64,000 bases of DNA from Staphylococcus sp. NAM3COL9 (GCF_001431205.1 NZ_LGPC01000014.1:73674-137673); one strand, 5' to 3'. Shown: positions 32,209 through 43,695, counted from the stretch's first letter. The notes: a model not told the origin generated them from the sequence alone. Translations and numbers: made by a program.

Positions 32209-32648
32209 TAGATATTACTGCTTTGAATTAATTTATTATTCAATTTTTGTTTTAAATTAAAAGTAATCTTACATCGAATCGTCATCCTTTTCTTTATATA
32301 GTTTATAAGGTGGAATTTATCATTTATCTATTAATATTCTTTTTTACAATAGCACAACTAAAAAAGCACAACAAGTCTGATAATTCCGAAAATATTTAAA
32401 CTAACTTTTCTACATAAAAATATCATCAGTGATTTTCTTAATAATCTAGCCTTTATAATAAAATTCTGTCGCTATTTTTTTAAAATTTTCCTCTTACAAA
32501 CTGAACTTATGTTAAATAAAAAGCACCAATCCATTAGCAACTAATAGATTGGTGCTTTCTATTTGAGAATGAGATATCTATGTCTCAAGCTCTTTTAATT
32601 GTATCTAAATAAATAACTATCTAAACCATTTATACTCTATTTTACGTT
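32209..32648. other. Intergenic region upstream of the decayed MFS gene
   Basis: 440 bp, AT-rich, with no convincing ORF. The right half holds the gudB terminator. The left half may contain the remnant promoter of the pseudogene. Confidence 0.5.
32520..32558 (-). terminator. Terminator of rocD-gudB
   Basis: AAAGCACCAATCCATTAG pairs with CTAATAGATTGGTGCTTT (one mismatch), flanked by A and T runs. Confidence 0.88.
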
Positions 32649-33893
32649 TTATGCCCAACCACGGTAACGTGCTGCCTCTGCAGTACGTTTAATACCAACG
32701 ATAAACGCAGCTAAACGCATATCAATTTTTCTGTTTTGTGATAATTCATAAATTGTATCAAAAGCAGTTATAAGTTTTTCACGTAATTTAGTATTTACTT
32801 CTTCTTCTGTCCAATAATAACCTTGATTATTTTGTACCCATTCGAAGTATGAAACAGTCACGCCACCAGCACTTGCTAATACATCAGGAACAAGTAGCAC
32901 GCCACGTTCAGTTAAGATACGCGTTGCCGTTGGTGTAGTTGGGCCATTAGCAGCCTCAACCACGATATCAGCTTTAATGTCTGCTGCATTGTCTTCAGTA
33001 ATTTGATTTGTAATTGCTGCCGGAATCAGCACATCACAATCAAGTTCGAACAATTCTTTATTTGAAATTGTTTCTTCAAATAAATTTGTTACTGTTCCGA
33101 AACTATCTCTTCTGTCTAATAGATAGTCAATATCTAAACCTTCTGGATCATGTAATGCACCATAAGCATCTGAGATACCGACAATTTTTGCACCCATGTC
33201 GTACAAGAATTTCGCTAAGAAACTACCTGCGTTACCGAAACCTTGAATTACCATACGTGCACCTTTTAATTCTAGTCCTCTTCTCTGCGCAGCTTGTTCA
33301 ATGGCAATTACTACACCTAAAGCTGTTGAGCGATCACGGCCTTGTGAACCGCCTAAAACAATTGGTTTACCGGTAATGAAACCTGGTGAATTGAATTTGT
33401 CTAATGAACTATATTCATCCATCATCCACGCCATAATTTGAGAGTTTGTAAATACGTCTGGTGCTGGAATATCTTTAGTTGGTCCAACGAATTGAGAAAT
33501 TGAGCGCACATACCCACGAGATAGACGTTCTACTTCATGAATGCTCATTTGTCTTGGATCACAAATGATTCCACCTTTACCTCCGCCGTACGGTAAATCC
33601 ACTATGCCACATTTCAATGTCATCCACATTGATAAGGCCTTAACTTCTTCTTCATCAACATCTGGATGGAAACGAACTCCACCTTTTGTTGGTCCAACAG
33701 CATCATTATGCTGTGCACGATAACCAGTAAATGTTTTAACAGTACCATCATCCATACGGACAGGAATTCGAACTTCAAGGAATCTTAAAGGTTCCTTTAC
33801 TAAATCATACATACCATCGTCAAATCCCAGTTTATGCAATGCTTCTTTAATAATTTGTTGCGTAGAAGTAACTAAATTATTATTCTCAGTCAT
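32649..33893 (-). CDS. gudB: NAD-specific glutamate dehydrogenase
   Basis: 414 residues. It oxidatively deaminates glutamate to 2-oxoglutarate, feeding amino-acid carbon into the TCA cycle. The glutamate-binding G-G-x-R-x-x-P (about 80-88) and catalytic K-C-G-I-V-D-L-P-Y-G-G-G-K-G-G (about 101-115) are intact, followed by the Rossmann motif G-F-G-N-A-G-S (about 220-226). It lies 110 bp downstream of rocD on the same strand, a usual staphylococcal pair that turns ornithine into glutamate and then 2-oxoglutarate. A ribosome site AGAGGCGAAATG precedes the ATG. Confidence 0.96.
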   Translation of the reverse strand: MTENNNLVTSTQQIIKEALHKLGFDDGMYDLVKEPLRFLEVRIPVRMDDGTVKTFTGYRAQHNDAVGPTKGGVRFHPDVDEEEVKALSMWMTLKCGIVDLPYGGGKGGIICDPRQMSIHEVERLSRGYVRSISQFVGPTKDIPAPDVFTNSQIMAWMMDEYSSLDKFNSPGFITGKPIVLGGSQGRDRSTALGVVIAIEQAAQRRGLELKGARMVIQGFGNAGSFLAKFLYDMGAKIVGISDAYGALHDPEGLDIDYLLDRRDSFGTVTNLFEETISNKELFELDCDVLIPAAITNQITEDNAADIKADIVVEAANGPTTPTATRILTERGVLLVPDVLASAGGVTVSYFEWVQNNQGYYWTEEEVNTKLREKLITAFDTIYELSQNRKIDMRLAAFIVGIKRTAEAARYRGWA

Positions 33894-34003
33894 GATTCAT
33901 TTCGCCTCTTTTTCGTAACTAATGATTTCGCTTTCATGATTATTGTAACATAACATTTTGCTTTTTAAAGAGTTTTCAAAACTTATATTTTTTAACTGTA
34001 AAT

Positions 34004-35194
34004 TTACTCGAAAATGCTTCTTACTTTGTCTAATGCAAAGTCTAATTCTTCTTTTGAAATAATAAGTGGTGGTGCAAAACGAATCACAGTGTCATGGGTT
34101 TCTTTACATAATAAACCTTTTTCTTTTAATGCTTCACAATAAGGTCTCGCATCTTCATTTAATTCAATTCCGATAAATAAACCGCGGCCACGAACTTCTT
34201 TAATTACAGGGTTATTTATTTTTTCTAGTTCAGATTTGAAATAATTACCTAATTCTAATGAACGTCCTGGTAAATCTTCGTCAATAATAACATCTAATGC
34301 AGCATTTGAAACTGCACAAGCTAATGGATTACCACCGAATGTAGAACCGTGAGATCCAGGTGTAAACACGCCTAATACTTCTTCATCTGCCAATACTACT
34401 GAAATTGGTAATACGCCGCCACCTAATGCTTTACCTAAAATGTATACGTCTGGTTTAACGTCATCCCAGTCTGTAGCGAATAATTTACCTGAACGGCCTA
34501 AACCGGCTTGAATTTCATCGGCAATAAACAAGACATTGTGCTCATCACATAATTCTCTAATTGCTTTTAAGTAACCTTCTGGTGGAACATTGATTCCAGC
34601 TTCCCCTTGGATTGGTTCAATTAAAATTGCAGCAGTATTTTCGTTGATAGCGCCTTTAACAGCTTCAATATCTCCAAAATCAACTTTATTAAATCCTTCT
34701 AATAATGGACCATATCCACGTTGATATTCAGGTTCTGATGATAGTGACACTGGTGCCATAGTACGACCATGGAAGTTACCATTGAATGCAATTACTTCTG
34801 CTTTATCTGGTTCTATATTTTTAACATCGTAAGCCCAACGACGTGCAGCTTTTAATGCAGTTTCAACCGCTTCAGCACCTGTATTCATTGGCAATGCTTT
34901 TTCTTTACCTGAAAGTTTACAAATTTTTTCATACCATTCGCCTAGATTATCACTATGGAATGCACGAGACACTAAAGTAACTTTATCTGCTTGGTCTTTC
35001 AATGCTTGGATAATCTTTGGATGTCTGTGACCTTGGTTTACAGCTGAATATGCAGATAGCATATCCATATACTTGTTACCTTCTGGATCTTTAACCCAAA
35101 CGCCTTCTGCTTCAGATATGACGATTGGAAGTGGCACATAGTTTTGTGCTCCGTAATGATTTGTTACTTCTATGATTTCTTTTGATCTTGACAT
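34004..35194 (-). CDS. rocD: Ornithine aminotransferase
   Basis: 396 residues of class III PLP aminotransferase. It transfers the delta-amino group of ornithine to 2-oxoglutarate, giving glutamate semialdehyde (pyrroline-5-carboxylate) and glutamate. PLP Lys255 lies in [19 protein letters not shown] holds the cofactor Asp (about 226), and [10 protein letters not shown] (about 104-113) binds phosphate. GGGGAGA precedes the ATG. It leads the rocD-gudB unit, and a near-consensus cre site lies 183 bp upstream. Confidence 0.95.
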   Translation of the reverse strand: MSRSKEIIEVTNHYGAQNYVPLPIVISEAEGVWVKDPEGNKYMDMLSAYSAVNQGHRHPKIIQALKDQADKVTLVSRAFHSDNLGEWYEKICKLSGKEKALPMNTGAEAVETALKAARRWAYDVKNIEPDKAEVIAFNGNFHGRTMAPVSLSSEPEYQRGYGPLLEGFNKVDFGDIEAVKGAINENTAAILIEPIQGEAGINVPPEGYLKAIRELCDEHNVLFIADEIQAGLGRSGKLFATDWDDVKPDVYILGKALGGGVLPISVVLADEEVLGVFTPGSHGSTFGGNPLACAVSNAALDVIIDEDLPGRSLELGNYFKSELEKINNPVIKEVRGRGLFIGIELNEDARPYCEALKEKGLLCKETHDTVIRFAPPLIISKEELDFALDKVRSIFE

Positions 35195-35376
35195 GATATC
35201 TCCCCTTTGAAAATATTTAAGAGTATTTTAAACTCTAAAACGGTACTTGTTCATAGCATAACGTATTTAGAGTTCAACTGAAACCATTTTCTAAAACTAC
35301 TCACTTAGTGCTTCTTATAAGCTGGTACATCAACATAAATCAAGTTTTAAACATGTCTATAAAATCTCTATCCATA

Positions 35377-35390
35377 TGTAAACCCTTACA
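35377..35390. promoter_or_regulatory. Candidate cre site for CcpA upstream of rocD
   Basis: TGTAAACCCTTACA matches the 14-bp cre consensus with one central mismatch on either strand. CcpA is known to repress amino-acid catabolism genes including rocD and gudB in S. aureus. The position, 183 bp before the start, is plausible but unproven. Confidence 0.45.
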
Positions 35391-35702
35391 TATATAATGA
35401 CATAATCCTCTATGTTTATTCAAGTTAATTTTGTCTAATTTAAAAAATAAAATATCATTTATTATTTTTACATAAAATTGCATATTCAATCATCTTTTCA
35501 TGCATAATAGCATAAGTCGAATTAATAATTATACACTATTATTTACTCGTAATTATATATAATTACTAATGAATAATACATCGCACAACATCAATCACTT
35601 TAATTCTTCCATAAAATTAATCTTTAATCTTTAATTATTTTCTCGAATTTTTTCATTTTATCTCATCTAATAGTTTCTAATCTCTTGTTTTTATTTGTAA
35701 AT

Positions 35703-35760
35703 AAAAAAAGTAGTGTAACTATCACAATATCGTAAAATAATTGTGATAGTACACTACTTA
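35703..35760 (-). terminator. Terminator of the OYE-type gene
   Basis: AAGTAGTGT-ACTATCACAAT pairs with ATTGTGATAGT-ACACTACTT, with a long A/T tail, directly beyond the stop at 35773. Confidence 0.85.
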
Positions 35761-35772
35761 ATTATCTATACA

Positions 35773-36906
35773 CTATTTATTATCTGTTCTTGGAAGTGGA
35801 TAGAATCCTTTATTAAACTGTTCCCATAATTTTGGTGGCAGATGATGCTTATCTTTTCTATTTGGATCAAAGTGAGAAATAATTTGATCTTCTTCACCAT
35901 TTTTAATTTTACTAACAAAATTGTGATCTAATAAGATTTCTCTACCTAAAGCTATAAGTTCTACATTTGTTGATTCAATAGCTTCAATTGCTTGTTCTGC
36001 AGTAAATATTGAACCAATACCAACAAGTGGCATACGACCATTAATCCATTGTAGTAATAATTTGATACGTTCTTGATCTTTATATTGTCCTTCACGCGTT
36101 TTCGAATGTATATCCATCAATGAAACGTGTAAATAATCTAATGGTTTTTCAATTAAATGTTTTACTAACGTTTCTGTAATTTCCATACTTATTCCTGGTG
36201 TTTCTGCTTCTTCAGGTGAAAATCTATATCCAACAATAAAGTCTTTATTCCCGTGACTTTTAACTGTTTCAGTCACTTCATCGACAACTGCAGTTGCAAA
36301 TTTAAAAGGATCTTCGGCCCATTCATCATTACGACGATTATAATAAGGTGAGACAAATTGATGGATTAAATAGTGGTTAGCGCCATGAATCTCAACGCCA
36401 TCGAAGCCAGCTTCAATTACTCTTCTTGTAGCTTCACCGAATGCTTTAATCGCTTCATCTATTTCTTCAACAGTGATCTCACGTGCATGATGTTCTTCCT
36501 GTTCTCCAAAACTTTTTAATGAAATGGGACTAGGTGCAACAACATCTCCATTAGGAGTTAAATTAGGTAATGCTTGGGCACCACCATGATGAATTTGAAC
36601 AATAGCTTTTGACCCATTTTTCTTCATTGCTTCAGCTAAACGTTTCAATCCTTCTAAGTTTGAATCATGCGCTACAGAAGGTTGTCCGGGAAATGCTTTT
36701 CCTAAATCTGTTACATTACTAGCAGCAGAAATAGCTAATCCCACATCTTTTGAACGTTGTTCCATATACACTACTTCCTCATTTGAAATCGAGCCATCAT
36801 CATTTGAAGATACATGTGTTAGTGGTGCTAAAACAAATCTATTATCTAATACAACTTTATTAGGTAATGTTAGCTTTTCAAATAACGGTTGAAATTTTTT
36901 ATCCAT
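35773..36906 (-). CDS. NADH-dependent flavin oxidoreductase (old yellow enzyme family)
   Basis: 377 residues, FMN TIM barrel. The N-terminal L-F-E-K-L-T-L-P-N-K (about 8-17) and R-F-V-L-A-P-L-T-H (about 23-31) fit the OYE/NamA class. The substrate-binding His-x-x-x pair lies in V-E-I-H-G-A-N-H-Y-L-I-H-Q-F (about 171-184), and R-R-N-D-E-W follows. The C-terminal G-I-G-S-I-F and A-L-G-R-E-I-L bind the FMN phosphate. Relatives reduce enoates or electrophilic compounds. The natural substrate is unknown. It is a single-gene unit. Confidence 0.88.
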   Translation of the reverse strand: MDKKFQPLFEKLTLPNKVVLDNRFVLAPLTHVSSNDDGSISNEEVVYMEQRSKDVGLAISAASNVTDLGKAFPGQPSVAHDSNLEGLKRLAEAMKKNGSKAIVQIHHGGAQALPNLTPNGDVVAPSPISLKSFGEQEEHHAREITVEEIDEAIKAFGEATRRVIEAGFDGVEIHGANHYLIHQFVSPYYNRRNDEWAEDPFKFATAVVDEVTETVKSHGNKDFIVGYRFSPEEAETPGISMEITETLVKHLIEKPLDYLHVSLMDIHSKTREGQYKDQERIKLLLQWINGRMPLVGIGSIFTAEQAIEAIESTNVELIALGREILLDHNFVSKIKNGEEDQIISHFDPNRKDKHHLPPKLWEQFNKGFYPLPRTDNK

Positions 36907-37005
36907 TACAATTAATCCTCCTAAGTAAAATACCTTATTGCTTTTTCCACACTATTTGAGTGCTTGTTAATTCTAACTATCTAAACTATAAAGATAAATG
37001 AATAT

Positions 37006-37040
37006 GCTCACGCATGTAAATTTTGATTACATGCGCGAGC
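37006..37040. other. Hairpin upstream of the OYE-type gene
   Basis: GCTCACGCATGTAA pairs with TTACATGCGCGAGC (one mismatch, 6-7 nt loop). It lies between the S1-domain gene terminator and the OYE gene start and could be a second terminator or a leader structure. Confidence 0.5.
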
Positions 37041-37042
37041 AA

Positions 37043-37080
37043 TAAAAAAATACTGACATTTCTTATCGAAGTGTCAGTAT
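37043..37080 (-). terminator. Terminator overlapping the S1-domain gene stop
   Basis: ATACTGACA pairs with TGTCAGTAT, and on the minus strand is followed by TTTTTTT. The 5' arm covers the last codons and stop of the S1 gene. Confidence 0.85.
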
Positions 37081-37475
37081 CTTGTTAAAGATGTTTTTTC
37101 ATCTTTAATCGCGTTTTTGGACTGTTTAATCCAAACCGGCAAGCGTTCTTTAATTGTTTGAAACCCATATTTTTCGGTTTCTTTAATTTCATCTAACACT
37201 GATTGCTTTTCCTTCTTACGTTCATAATTTTTAAAATAGTCATTATCTTTTAAAGAAAGATTCAGTTTACCTTCATCATCAATTGAAATCACTTTCGCTC
37301 TTACAATTTGTCCTTCTGATAAAAACTTTTTCAAATTATGGACGTAATCATCCATAATTTCGGATATGTGGATCAATCCCTCAGCATTGTCCGGGGTTTC
37401 TACAAAAGCGCCATACGGTTGAATACCAGTCACACGAACTTTGACATGTTGACCTACTGTATAGTGATTATTCAA
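37074..37475 (-). CDS. S1-domain RNA-binding protein (Gsp13/CvfD type)
   Basis: 133 residues. One S1 domain at about 5-73 with V-G-Q-H-V-K-V-R-V-T-G-I-Q-P-Y-G-A-F-V, E-G-L-I-H-I-S-E-I and K-L-N-L-S-L-K-D, then a Lys/Glu-rich helical tail. It resembles the general stress protein 13 / YugI / CvfD family, which binds RNA or ribosomes and modulates expression in stress and cold. The stop codon is built into its terminator. It is a single-gene unit. Confidence 0.87.
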   Translation of the reverse strand: MNNHYTVGQHVKVRVTGIQPYGAFVETPDNAEGLIHISEIMDDYVHNLKKFLSEGQIVRAKVISIDDEGKLNLSLKDNDYFKNYERKKEKQSVLDEIKETEKYGFQTIKERLPVWIKQSKNAIKDEKTSLTRY

Positions 37476-37860
37476 CGTGATAACCCCTTATTTCGTTTTA
37501 CTTAACACTTTTATAATAGCATAAATCATAACTTGGTACTAACATTTAATAGAAAAATTTCACATTTTATAAATTTCATACAATAATTTAACAGAATAAA
37601 AGTGTTAACCTTCTATATATAGCAAGTATACGCTCTCATTTAACGCTTAGAATTACTAGATTATAAAAATTCATACATAGTAATGGGTAGCTCTTTTTTT
37701 CGTTAAATCAAATATTTAATTTCTAATATAAGTTCAATAAAAAACAGGTTCAACTTCACACTCAACATAAAGTTACTAAATTGGGTGTTCGATTGAACCT
37801 GTTTTATATATTTATATTTTACATTCTACTTGTGATTGTAATACTACCATTTTTAATCGC
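37476..37860. other. Intergenic region between ppiB and the S1-domain gene
   Basis: 385 bp, AT-rich. It contains the ppiB terminator near its right end. The rest holds no ORF that I can support. Confidence 0.5.
37738..37806 (-). terminator. Terminator of ppiB
   Basis: AAAACAGGTTCAA pairs with TTGAACCTGTTTT with a long loop containing an imperfect inner pairing, 55 bp beyond the stop. Confidence 0.75.
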
Positions 37861-38463
37861 TTACTTTTGTTTTTCTTCAATATCAATTGAATCAATAGTA
37901 ACATCATGTACTGGTTTATCTTGAGGTCCTACTTTTGTATTTGCAATATCTTCTAATGTTGCTTTACCATCTATTAATTGACCAAAAACTGTATGCTTTT
38001 GATCTAACCAAGGTGTACCACCATTTTCACCATATGCTTTGACAATCGGTTCTGGCCAACCACCATCAGCTAATTGACTTAGCATTGATTCAGGTACTTC
38101 TGTCATTTGTACAATGAAGAATTGAGATCCATTTGTATTTGGACCAGAGTTTGCCATTGATAAAGCACCATATAAATTAAATGCTTCAATTGAGAACTCA
38201 TCTTCGAATGCACCACCATAAATACTTTCGCCACCCATGCCACTTGCTGTTGGATCTCCGCCTTGTACCATGAAGTCGTTGATTACACGGTGGAAAGTCA
38301 CACCATTGTAATAACCATTTTTAGCGTGTGTTACAAAGTTTTCCACTGTTTTTGGTGCCACATCAGGTAATAGTTTAAATGTCATATCGCCTTTATTTGT
38401 GTGTAATACCATTTTAATTTCGTTACCGTTTATTTCTGAATTTAACTGAGGATAGTTCGTCAT
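37861..38463 (-). CDS. ppiB: Peptidyl-prolyl cis-trans isomerase, cyclophilin type
   Basis: 200 residues from the ATG preceded by TGGAGAAT. The frame runs 15 codons upstream without a ribosome site. The cyclophilin core begins [10 protein letters not shown] (about 19-28), with [20 protein letters not shown] (about 56-75) carrying the catalytic Arg and Phe, and N-G-S-Q-F-F-I (about 111-117). There is no signal peptide, so it is a cytoplasmic foldase. It diverges from kapB. Confidence 0.94.
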   Translation of the reverse strand: MTNYPQLNSEINGNEIKMVLHTNKGDMTFKLLPDVAPKTVENFVTHAKNGYYNGVTFHRVINDFMVQGGDPTASGMGGESIYGGAFEDEFSIEAFNLYGALSMANSGPNTNGSQFFIVQMTEVPESMLSQLADGGWPEPIVKAYGENGGTPWLDQKHTVFGQLIDGKATLEDIANTKVGPQDKPVHDVTIDSIDIEEKQK

Positions 38464-38530
38464 TTTTATTCTCCATTTCATGTTAAGATGATATATGTAT
38501 TCTAACACAAATGAAGGGATGTATTGAATT

Positions 38531-38911
38531 ATGTTATATCGTTTTGCACATAAAACTGGAAGCTACGGTGTCATAATAAAGGAAGAAGATGAAAATCAAG
38601 TCTTAGTTCAAGTGGAACAAGTTATCAAACACCCTAAACAAGGTGATTTACATAGCCCAACAGAAACTAAAAATGTATTTTTTCATGAGCGTAAAGCGCT
38701 AAGTCATTTTGAAAAACGCTATACAACTAAATCGCATCTCAAACCATTTACTGATGATGAATTGCCTTATGAGCAATCACTACAACAAGCAATCACTAAA
38801 CTCGAGCTGAAATTAAAAGATCAAGATACGTTACATGCAAAGAAATCACTCGAGAATTTACAGCAACTTAAGAAGGATTACGCAATTCAATATAAACAAA
38901 ATTTTGAATAA
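38531..38911 (+). CDS. kapB: Kinase-associated protein B (KapB family)
   Basis: 126 residues. The N-terminal half (1-75) is a compact beta-rich domain with [23 protein letters not shown] and F-F-H-E-R-K-A-L. The second half (76-126) is a charged helical tail. The family takes its name from B. subtilis KapB, linked to KinB sporulation signalling. Staphylococci do not sporulate, so its role here is open. It lies just upstream of mnhA as in S. aureus. Confidence 0.85.
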   Translation: MLYRFAHKTGSYGVIIKEEDENQVLVQVEQVIKHPKQGDLHSPTETKNVFFHERKALSHFEKRYTTKSHLKPFTDDELPYEQSLQQAITKLELKLKDQDTLHAKKSLENLQQLKKDYAIQYKQNFE

Positions 38912-38975
38912 AAATACTGCGTTTCTTCTTATTTAAATAAACATTAAATTCATGTGCTTCATGGGTTAGCCATGT

Positions 38976-39004
38976 TTTTCAGAATAGTCTAATTCATGTA
39001 TAAT
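38976..39004 (+). promoter_or_regulatory. Predicted promoter of the mnh operon
   Basis: TTTTCA (38976-38981), 17 bp, perfect TATAAT (38999-39004), 34 bp before the mnhA start. The -35 is poor. Confidence 0.55.
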
Positions 39005-39037
39005 AACCTTATACTATTTTTAAAGGAGGATAAAATA

Positions 39038-41455
39038 ATGAGTTTGTTACATATAGCGGTTCTTCTACCGTTAATATTTGCACTCATTATTCCATTTGTA
39101 TATCGGTTTCATAAACGAATACATTTAGGATGGTTTGTGTTACCTATCCCCGTCGTCTTATTTATATATTTCCTCTCATATATTTCTACAACCATGTCAG
39201 GAAATACCATAATGGAGAAAGCAAACTGGATGCCTCATTTTGGTATGAATTTCGATTTATACGTTGATGGTCTGGGATTACTATTCAGTTTGTTAATAAC
39301 TGGCATTGGTAGTTTAATTGTACTATATTCTATAAGTTATTTAAGTCGACAAGAGCAGTTAGGGAATTTTTATTGTTATCTGTTGCTCTTTATGGGTGCA
39401 ATGTTAGGTGTTGTTTTATCTGATAATATTATTATGTTATATCTATTTTGGGAGTTAACTTCATTTTCTAGTTTTCTACTCATTTCATTTTGGCGTGACA
39501 AACAAGCATCTATTTATGGTGCTCAAAAATCAATGCTTGTCACTGTATTTGGTGGGTTATCACTTTTGGGTGGCCTTATTTTACTATCACTCGCAGGTGA
39601 CTCTACAAGTATTCAAGCGCTTATTGGGAATGCATCTGAAATCCAAACAAGTCCATATTTCATTTTAGCAATGATATTTGTATTAATTGGTGCGATGACA
39701 AAATCTGCTCAAGTTCCATTTTATGTTTGGTTACCAGATGCAATGGAAGCGCCAACGCCTGTCAGTGCCTATTTACACTCAGCTACGATGGTTAAAGCAG
39801 GTCTTTACTTAGTAGCACGTATGACACCCATCTTTGCACTTTCACAGGGGTGGATTTGGACAGTAACTGCTGTAGGCTTAATCACTCTATTTTGGGCGTC
39901 ATTAAATGCGACTAAACAACAAGATTTAAAAGGTATCTTAGCATTTTCTACCGTTTCACAACTTGGTATGATCATGTCTATGTTAGGTATAGGTGCAGTC
40001 AGTTATCATTTTGAAGGTGCTGAAAGTCAACTTTATGTTGCTGCGTTCACGGCTGCCGTGTTCCACCTTATTAATCATGCTACATTTAAAGGTGCGTTAT
40101 TTATGATTGCTGGTGCCATTGACCATAGTACAGGTACGCGTGATGTTAAAAAATTAGGTGGATTGCTAACAATAATGCCTATTTCTTTTACAATTACTAT
40201 AATCACCTCACTCAGTATGGCAGGTGTGCCACCATTTAACGGTTTTCTTTCTAAAGAGAAGTTCTTGGAAAGTATGATTGAGATCACAAATGTTAACCTA
40301 TTTAGTTTAAATACGCTTGGCTTATTAATTCCAATCGTAGCAATTATCGGTAGTATATTTACATTTGTATATTCTATAAGATTCATTGGGCAAATCTTCT
40401 TAGGTAGCAATAAATCAGATGCTTTACCGAAAAAAGCACATGAAGCTTCTATACTAATGTTAGTTTCACCAGCTATTTTAGCAATATTAGTTATTGTATT
40501 TGGGTTCTTCCCTTCTATATTAACAGGATCAATTATTGAGCCTGCTGTTAACTCAATCAGTCAAACTACTGGGACGCATGCAGAATTCCATATGTTCCAT
40601 GGGTTTACACCAGCATTTTTCTCTACCATTGGTATATATATTGTCGGTATATTACTGATTTTATCGTTTGGCTATTGGGTTCGCTTATTACGTGCGCATC
40701 CTACAAAACTTACAATCAATTACTGGTATGATAAGTTCGGTAATGATACGCCAGGTTACACAAGTAAATTCACAAATGCTTATGTGACTGGTTTTACGCG
40801 TAACAACTTAGTAATTATTTTTATCTCTTTAATCTTAATTACTTTAGCTACGTTATTAGTCACACCATTTAGTATTAACTTTAAAGACGTGAGTGAAATA
40901 CGTCCATTTGAATTAATCATTGTAATACTTATAATTACATCTGCTTCTATGATTATATTTGCTCGTTCAAGACTATTCAGTATTATTATGGCAAGTGCTG
41001 TAGGTTATTCTGTCGCTATCTTCTTTATATTCTTTGGCGCACCAGATTTAGCCCTTACACAATTTGTAGTTGAATCAATTTCTACAGCGTTATTCTTATT
41101 GTGTTTCTACCATTTACCAAATTTAAACAGACATAAAGAGACGCGTTCGTTCAAACTTGTGAATGTTTTAGTTTCAGTTGGTGCAGGTGTGGTTGTTACT
41201 GTGCTTGGACTAATCACTTATGGCAATAGACACTTTGGTTCTATCGCTGAATTCTATAAAGAACATGTATATGATTTAGCACACGGCACTAATATGGTAA
41301 ACGTCATACTTGTCGACTTCCGCGGTACTGATACTTTATTCGAATCCTCTGTGCTAGGTATTGCAGGTTTGGGAGTTTATACGATGATTAAACTCCGCAC
41401 AAATGATAAATCAAATGATGAAGGAGGTAAAAACGTTGAAAAGACAGAAGAATAA
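39038..41455 (+). CDS. mnhA: Na+/H+ antiporter subunit MnhA
   Basis: 805 residues from the ATG with AAGGAGGAT upstream. It is the largest subunit of the seven-part Mnh (Mrp) antiporter, which expels Na+ in exchange for protons. The N-terminal 500 residues resemble complex-I NuoL, with conserved Glu and Lys in the membrane helices (for example M-L-Y-L-F-W-E-L-T and [10 protein letters not shown]). The C-terminal part carries the MbhD/MbhE-like region. About 20 helices. The 3' end overlaps mnhB by 20 nt. Confidence 0.96.
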   Translation: MSLLHIAVLLPLIFALIIPFVYRFHKRIHLGWFVLPIPVVLFIYFLSYISTTMSGNTIMEKANWMPHFGMNFDLYVDGLGLLFSLLITGIGSLIVLYSISYLSRQEQLGNFYCYLLLFMGAMLGVVLSDNIIMLYLFWELTSFSSFLLISFWRDKQASIYGAQKSMLVTVFGGLSLLGGLILLSLAGDSTSIQALIGNASEIQTSPYFILAMIFVLIGAMTKSAQVPFYVWLPDAMEAPTPVSAYLHSATMVKAGLYLVARMTPIFALSQGWIWTVTAVGLITLFWASLNATKQQDLKGILAFSTVSQLGMIMSMLGIGAVSYHFEGAESQLYVAAFTAAVFHLINHATFKGALFMIAGAIDHSTGTRDVKKLGGLLTIMPISFTITIITSLSMAGVPPFNGFLSKEKFLESMIEITNVNLFSLNTLGLLIPIVAIIGSIFTFVYSIRFIGQIFLGSNKSDALPKKAHEASILMLVSPAILAILVIVFGFFPSILTGSIIEPAVNSISQTTGTHAEFHMFHGFTPAFFSTIGIYIVGILLILSFGYWVRLLRAHPTKLTINYWYDKFGNDTPGYTSKFTNAYVTGFTRNNLVIIFISLILITLATLLVTPFSINFKDVSEIRPFELIIVILIITSASMIIFARSRLFSIIMASAVGYSVAIFFIFFGAPDLALTQFVVESISTALFLLCFYHLPNLNRHKETRSFKLVNVLVSVGAGVVVTVLGLITYGNRHFGSIAEFYKEHVYDLAHGTNMVNVILVDFRGTDTLFESSVLGIAGLGVYTMIKLRTNDKSNDEGGKNVEKTEE

Positions 41456-41864
41456 TATCATCTTTCAATATTCAGCAGTTCTTATCTTCTTCCTCATCGT
41501 AATGTTTGGTCTATCATTATTTTTAGCAGGACATTACACGCCAGGTGGTGGCTTCGTAGGTGGACTATTACTATCTAGTGCCCTAGTCATCATAGCTGTA
41601 GCTTTTGATATTAAAACTATGAGGAAAATCTTTCCTTGGGATTTCAAATTTTTAATAGGTGTTGGTTTGCTGTTTTGTATAGCAACACCTATGGCGAGTT
41701 GGTTTTATAATAAAAACTTCTTCACACACACACCGTTTGAAATACCTTTGGGAATTTTACAACCAATGGAAATGCATACGGCAACGTTCTTTGACTTAGG
41801 CGTAATGTTTGCGGTTATCGGTACAGTAATGACTATAATTTTATCGATTGGAGAGAATGAGTAA
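41436..41864 (+). CDS. mnhB: Na+/H+ antiporter subunit MnhB, TTG start
   Basis: 142 residues from a TTG with AAGGAGGT about 7 nt upstream. Upstream ATGs in frame lie inside the mnhA end without a ribosome site. Four hydrophobic segments. The family motif [14 protein letters not shown] (about 30-43) is intact, and F-D-L-G-V-x-F-A-V-I-G-T follows in the last third. It is an essential membrane subunit of the Mrp complex. Confidence 0.94.
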   Translation: MKRQKNNIIFQYSAVLIFFLIVMFGLSLFLAGHYTPGGGFVGGLLLSSALVIIAVAFDIKTMRKIFPWDFKFLIGVGLLFCIATPMASWFYNKNFFTHTPFEIPLGILQPMEMHTATFFDLGVMFAVIGTVMTIILSIGENE

Positions 41865-42211
41865 TGGAAATAGTGATGATTTTTGTTTGTGGTATTCTCA
41901 CTGCAATGAGCGTCTATCTCATTCTTTCTAAGAGTTTGATACGCATCATTATTGGGACTACTTTGCAAACACATACAGCCAATTTATTTTTAATTACAAT
42001 GGGTGGATTAAAGAAAGGTGAAGTACCGATTTATGAAAAAGGTATCTCTTCCTATGTTGATCCAATTCCACAAGCGTTAATTTTAACAGCCATTGTAATT
42101 TCATTTTCTGTAACTGCGTTTTTCTTAGTACTTGCCTTTAGAAGTTATAAAGAATTAGGAACTGACAACGTAGAAAGTATGAAAGGAGTGCTAGATGATG
42201 ATCGAGAGTAA
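41864..42211 (+). CDS. mnhC: Na+/H+ antiporter subunit MnhC
   Basis: 115 residues, NuoK-like. Three helices (about 3-22, 27-48, 68-93). Its ATG uses the last base of the mnhB stop, so translation is coupled. [10 protein letters not shown] and [14 protein letters not shown] match the family. Confidence 0.94.
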   Translation: MEIVMIFVCGILTAMSVYLILSKSLIRIIIGTTLQTHTANLFLITMGGLKKGEVPIYEKGISSYVDPIPQALILTAIVISFSVTAFFLVLAFRSYKELGTDNVESMKGVLDDDRE

Positions 42212-43694
42212 TCCCATTATTTCACTACTCGTCATACCAATGTTGACTATTATTGCACTTATTTTCATTGGTAAGCGCCCTATTATTAAACGATACGTTG
42301 CACTAAGCGGGACAGCTATCACATTAATTTTTGCATTTATTAACTTAAACAACGTATTACAGAATGGGATTATAACTTTAGAACTTGGTTCATGGAAAGC
42401 ACCCTATAGTATCGTATTAGTGCTCGATATATTTAGTATCCTTCTCGTGATTTCAAGTTTAATTGTAACAATGCTGATTATTTTATATTCTTATCAATCA
42501 GTGGGTATAGAACGCGAAACGTATTACTACTACTTCGCAGTAATGTTCATGCTAACAGGTGTTATAGGTTCATTTATCACAGGTGATATTTTTAACTTAT
42601 TCGTATTCTTCGAAGTATTCTTACTGGCATCTTATATTCTATTAGTAATCGGTGGAACGAAAGTACAATTAAGTGAAACTATAAAATATGTACTTATAAA
42701 TGTTACATCATCCGCATTCTTTGTTATTGCAGTAGCAATGCTCTACTCTGTAGTTGGCACGTTAAATCTAGCTGATATTGGTGAAAAATTAGGACAACTA
42801 CCTGCTGAAGATACTGGGATTGTAAATATCATATTCATTATGTTTATCTTTGTATTTGCAACGAAAGCTGGTGTTTTTCCAATGTACATTTGGTTACCAG
42901 GTGCTTATTATGCCCCACCAATTGCTATCATTGCCTTTTTCGGTGCGTTATTAACAAAAGTTGGTGTCTATGCAATTGCTAGAACATCAAGTCTTTTCAT
43001 TCATGATACATCAAGCTTTCCGTTCTACATTATTCTCTTCTTAGCATTACTAACCATTATCTTTGGTTGTGTAGGTGCAGTGAGTTATTTTGATACTAAG
43101 AAAATTATTATCTACAATATTATGATTGCTGTCGGCGTTATTTTAGTCGGTGTAGCTATGATGAACCAAACTGGAATGATGGGCGCAATTTATTACACGC
43201 TACATGATATGTTAATTAAAGCAGCACTATTTTTCTTAATTGGTATTATGTACAAAATTACTAAAACACATGATTTACGCAAATACAGCGGTCTCATTAA
43301 AGACTATCCAGTTTTAGGTTGGTCATTCTTTATTGCGGCACTTAGCTTAGCAGGCATACCGCCGCTCAGTGGTTTTTATGGTAAATTTTATATTGTACAG
43401 GCTACCTTCGAAAAAGGTTTCTATTTAAGTGGTATTGTCATACTACTTTCAAGTCTTGTTGTACTTTATTCAGTTATTCGCATATTCTTACAAGGATTCT
43501 TTGGCGAATCAAAAGGATATAAAGTGAATCCTAAATTAAAATATAAAGGTATACTTGCGATTTCTATTGTCTCAGTCGCAATTTCAGTAGTTTTCGGATT
43601 ATCTGCTGACTTTCTACATCCAATTATAAAAGATGCTGCTGAGGCATTCTATAATCCTAGTGTTTATATTGATGGCGTATTGGGGGGAAAATAG
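42195..43694 (+). CDS. mnhD: Na+/H+ antiporter subunit MnhD
   Basis: 499 residues (498 if the second of two adjacent ATGs is used; AAAGGAGTG serves either). NuoN/NuoM-like, about 14 helices. Conserved ion-path residues include Glu in F-V-F-F-E-V-F-L and Lys in [15 protein letters not shown]. It overlaps mnhC by 17 nt. With MnhA it forms the proton/sodium translocating core. Confidence 0.95.
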   Translation: MMIESNPIISLLVIPMLTIIALIFIGKRPIIKRYVALSGTAITLIFAFINLNNVLQNGIITLELGSWKAPYSIVLVLDIFSILLVISSLIVTMLIILYSYQSVGIERETYYYYFAVMFMLTGVIGSFITGDIFNLFVFFEVFLLASYILLVIGGTKVQLSETIKYVLINVTSSAFFVIAVAMLYSVVGTLNLADIGEKLGQLPAEDTGIVNIIFIMFIFVFATKAGVFPMYIWLPGAYYAPPIAIIAFFGALLTKVGVYAIARTSSLFIHDTSSFPFYIILFLALLTIIFGCVGAVSYFDTKKIIIYNIMIAVGVILVGVAMMNQTGMMGAIYYTLHDMLIKAALFFLIGIMYKITKTHDLRKYSGLIKDYPVLGWSFFIAALSLAGIPPLSGFYGKFYIVQATFEKGFYLSGIVILLSSLVVLYSVIRIFLQGFFGESKGYKVNPKLKYKGILAISIVSVAISVVFGLSADFLHPIIKDAAEAFYNPSVYIDGVLGGK

Positions 43695-43695
43695 T

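Larger units (their letters stand above)
35195..35772. other. 578-bp non-coding region upstream of rocD
   Basis: Very AT-rich and without a credible gene. From the rocD side it holds an AACTCTAAA...TTTAGAGTT inverted repeat (about 35234-35276) that could fold in the rocD leader, then a candidate cre site, and finally the terminator of the OYE-type gene. Confidence 0.6.

Noticed and set aside
33014..33376. 120-codon plus-strand open frame
   Set aside because: Shadow of gudB with Leu/His-rich low-complexity composition.
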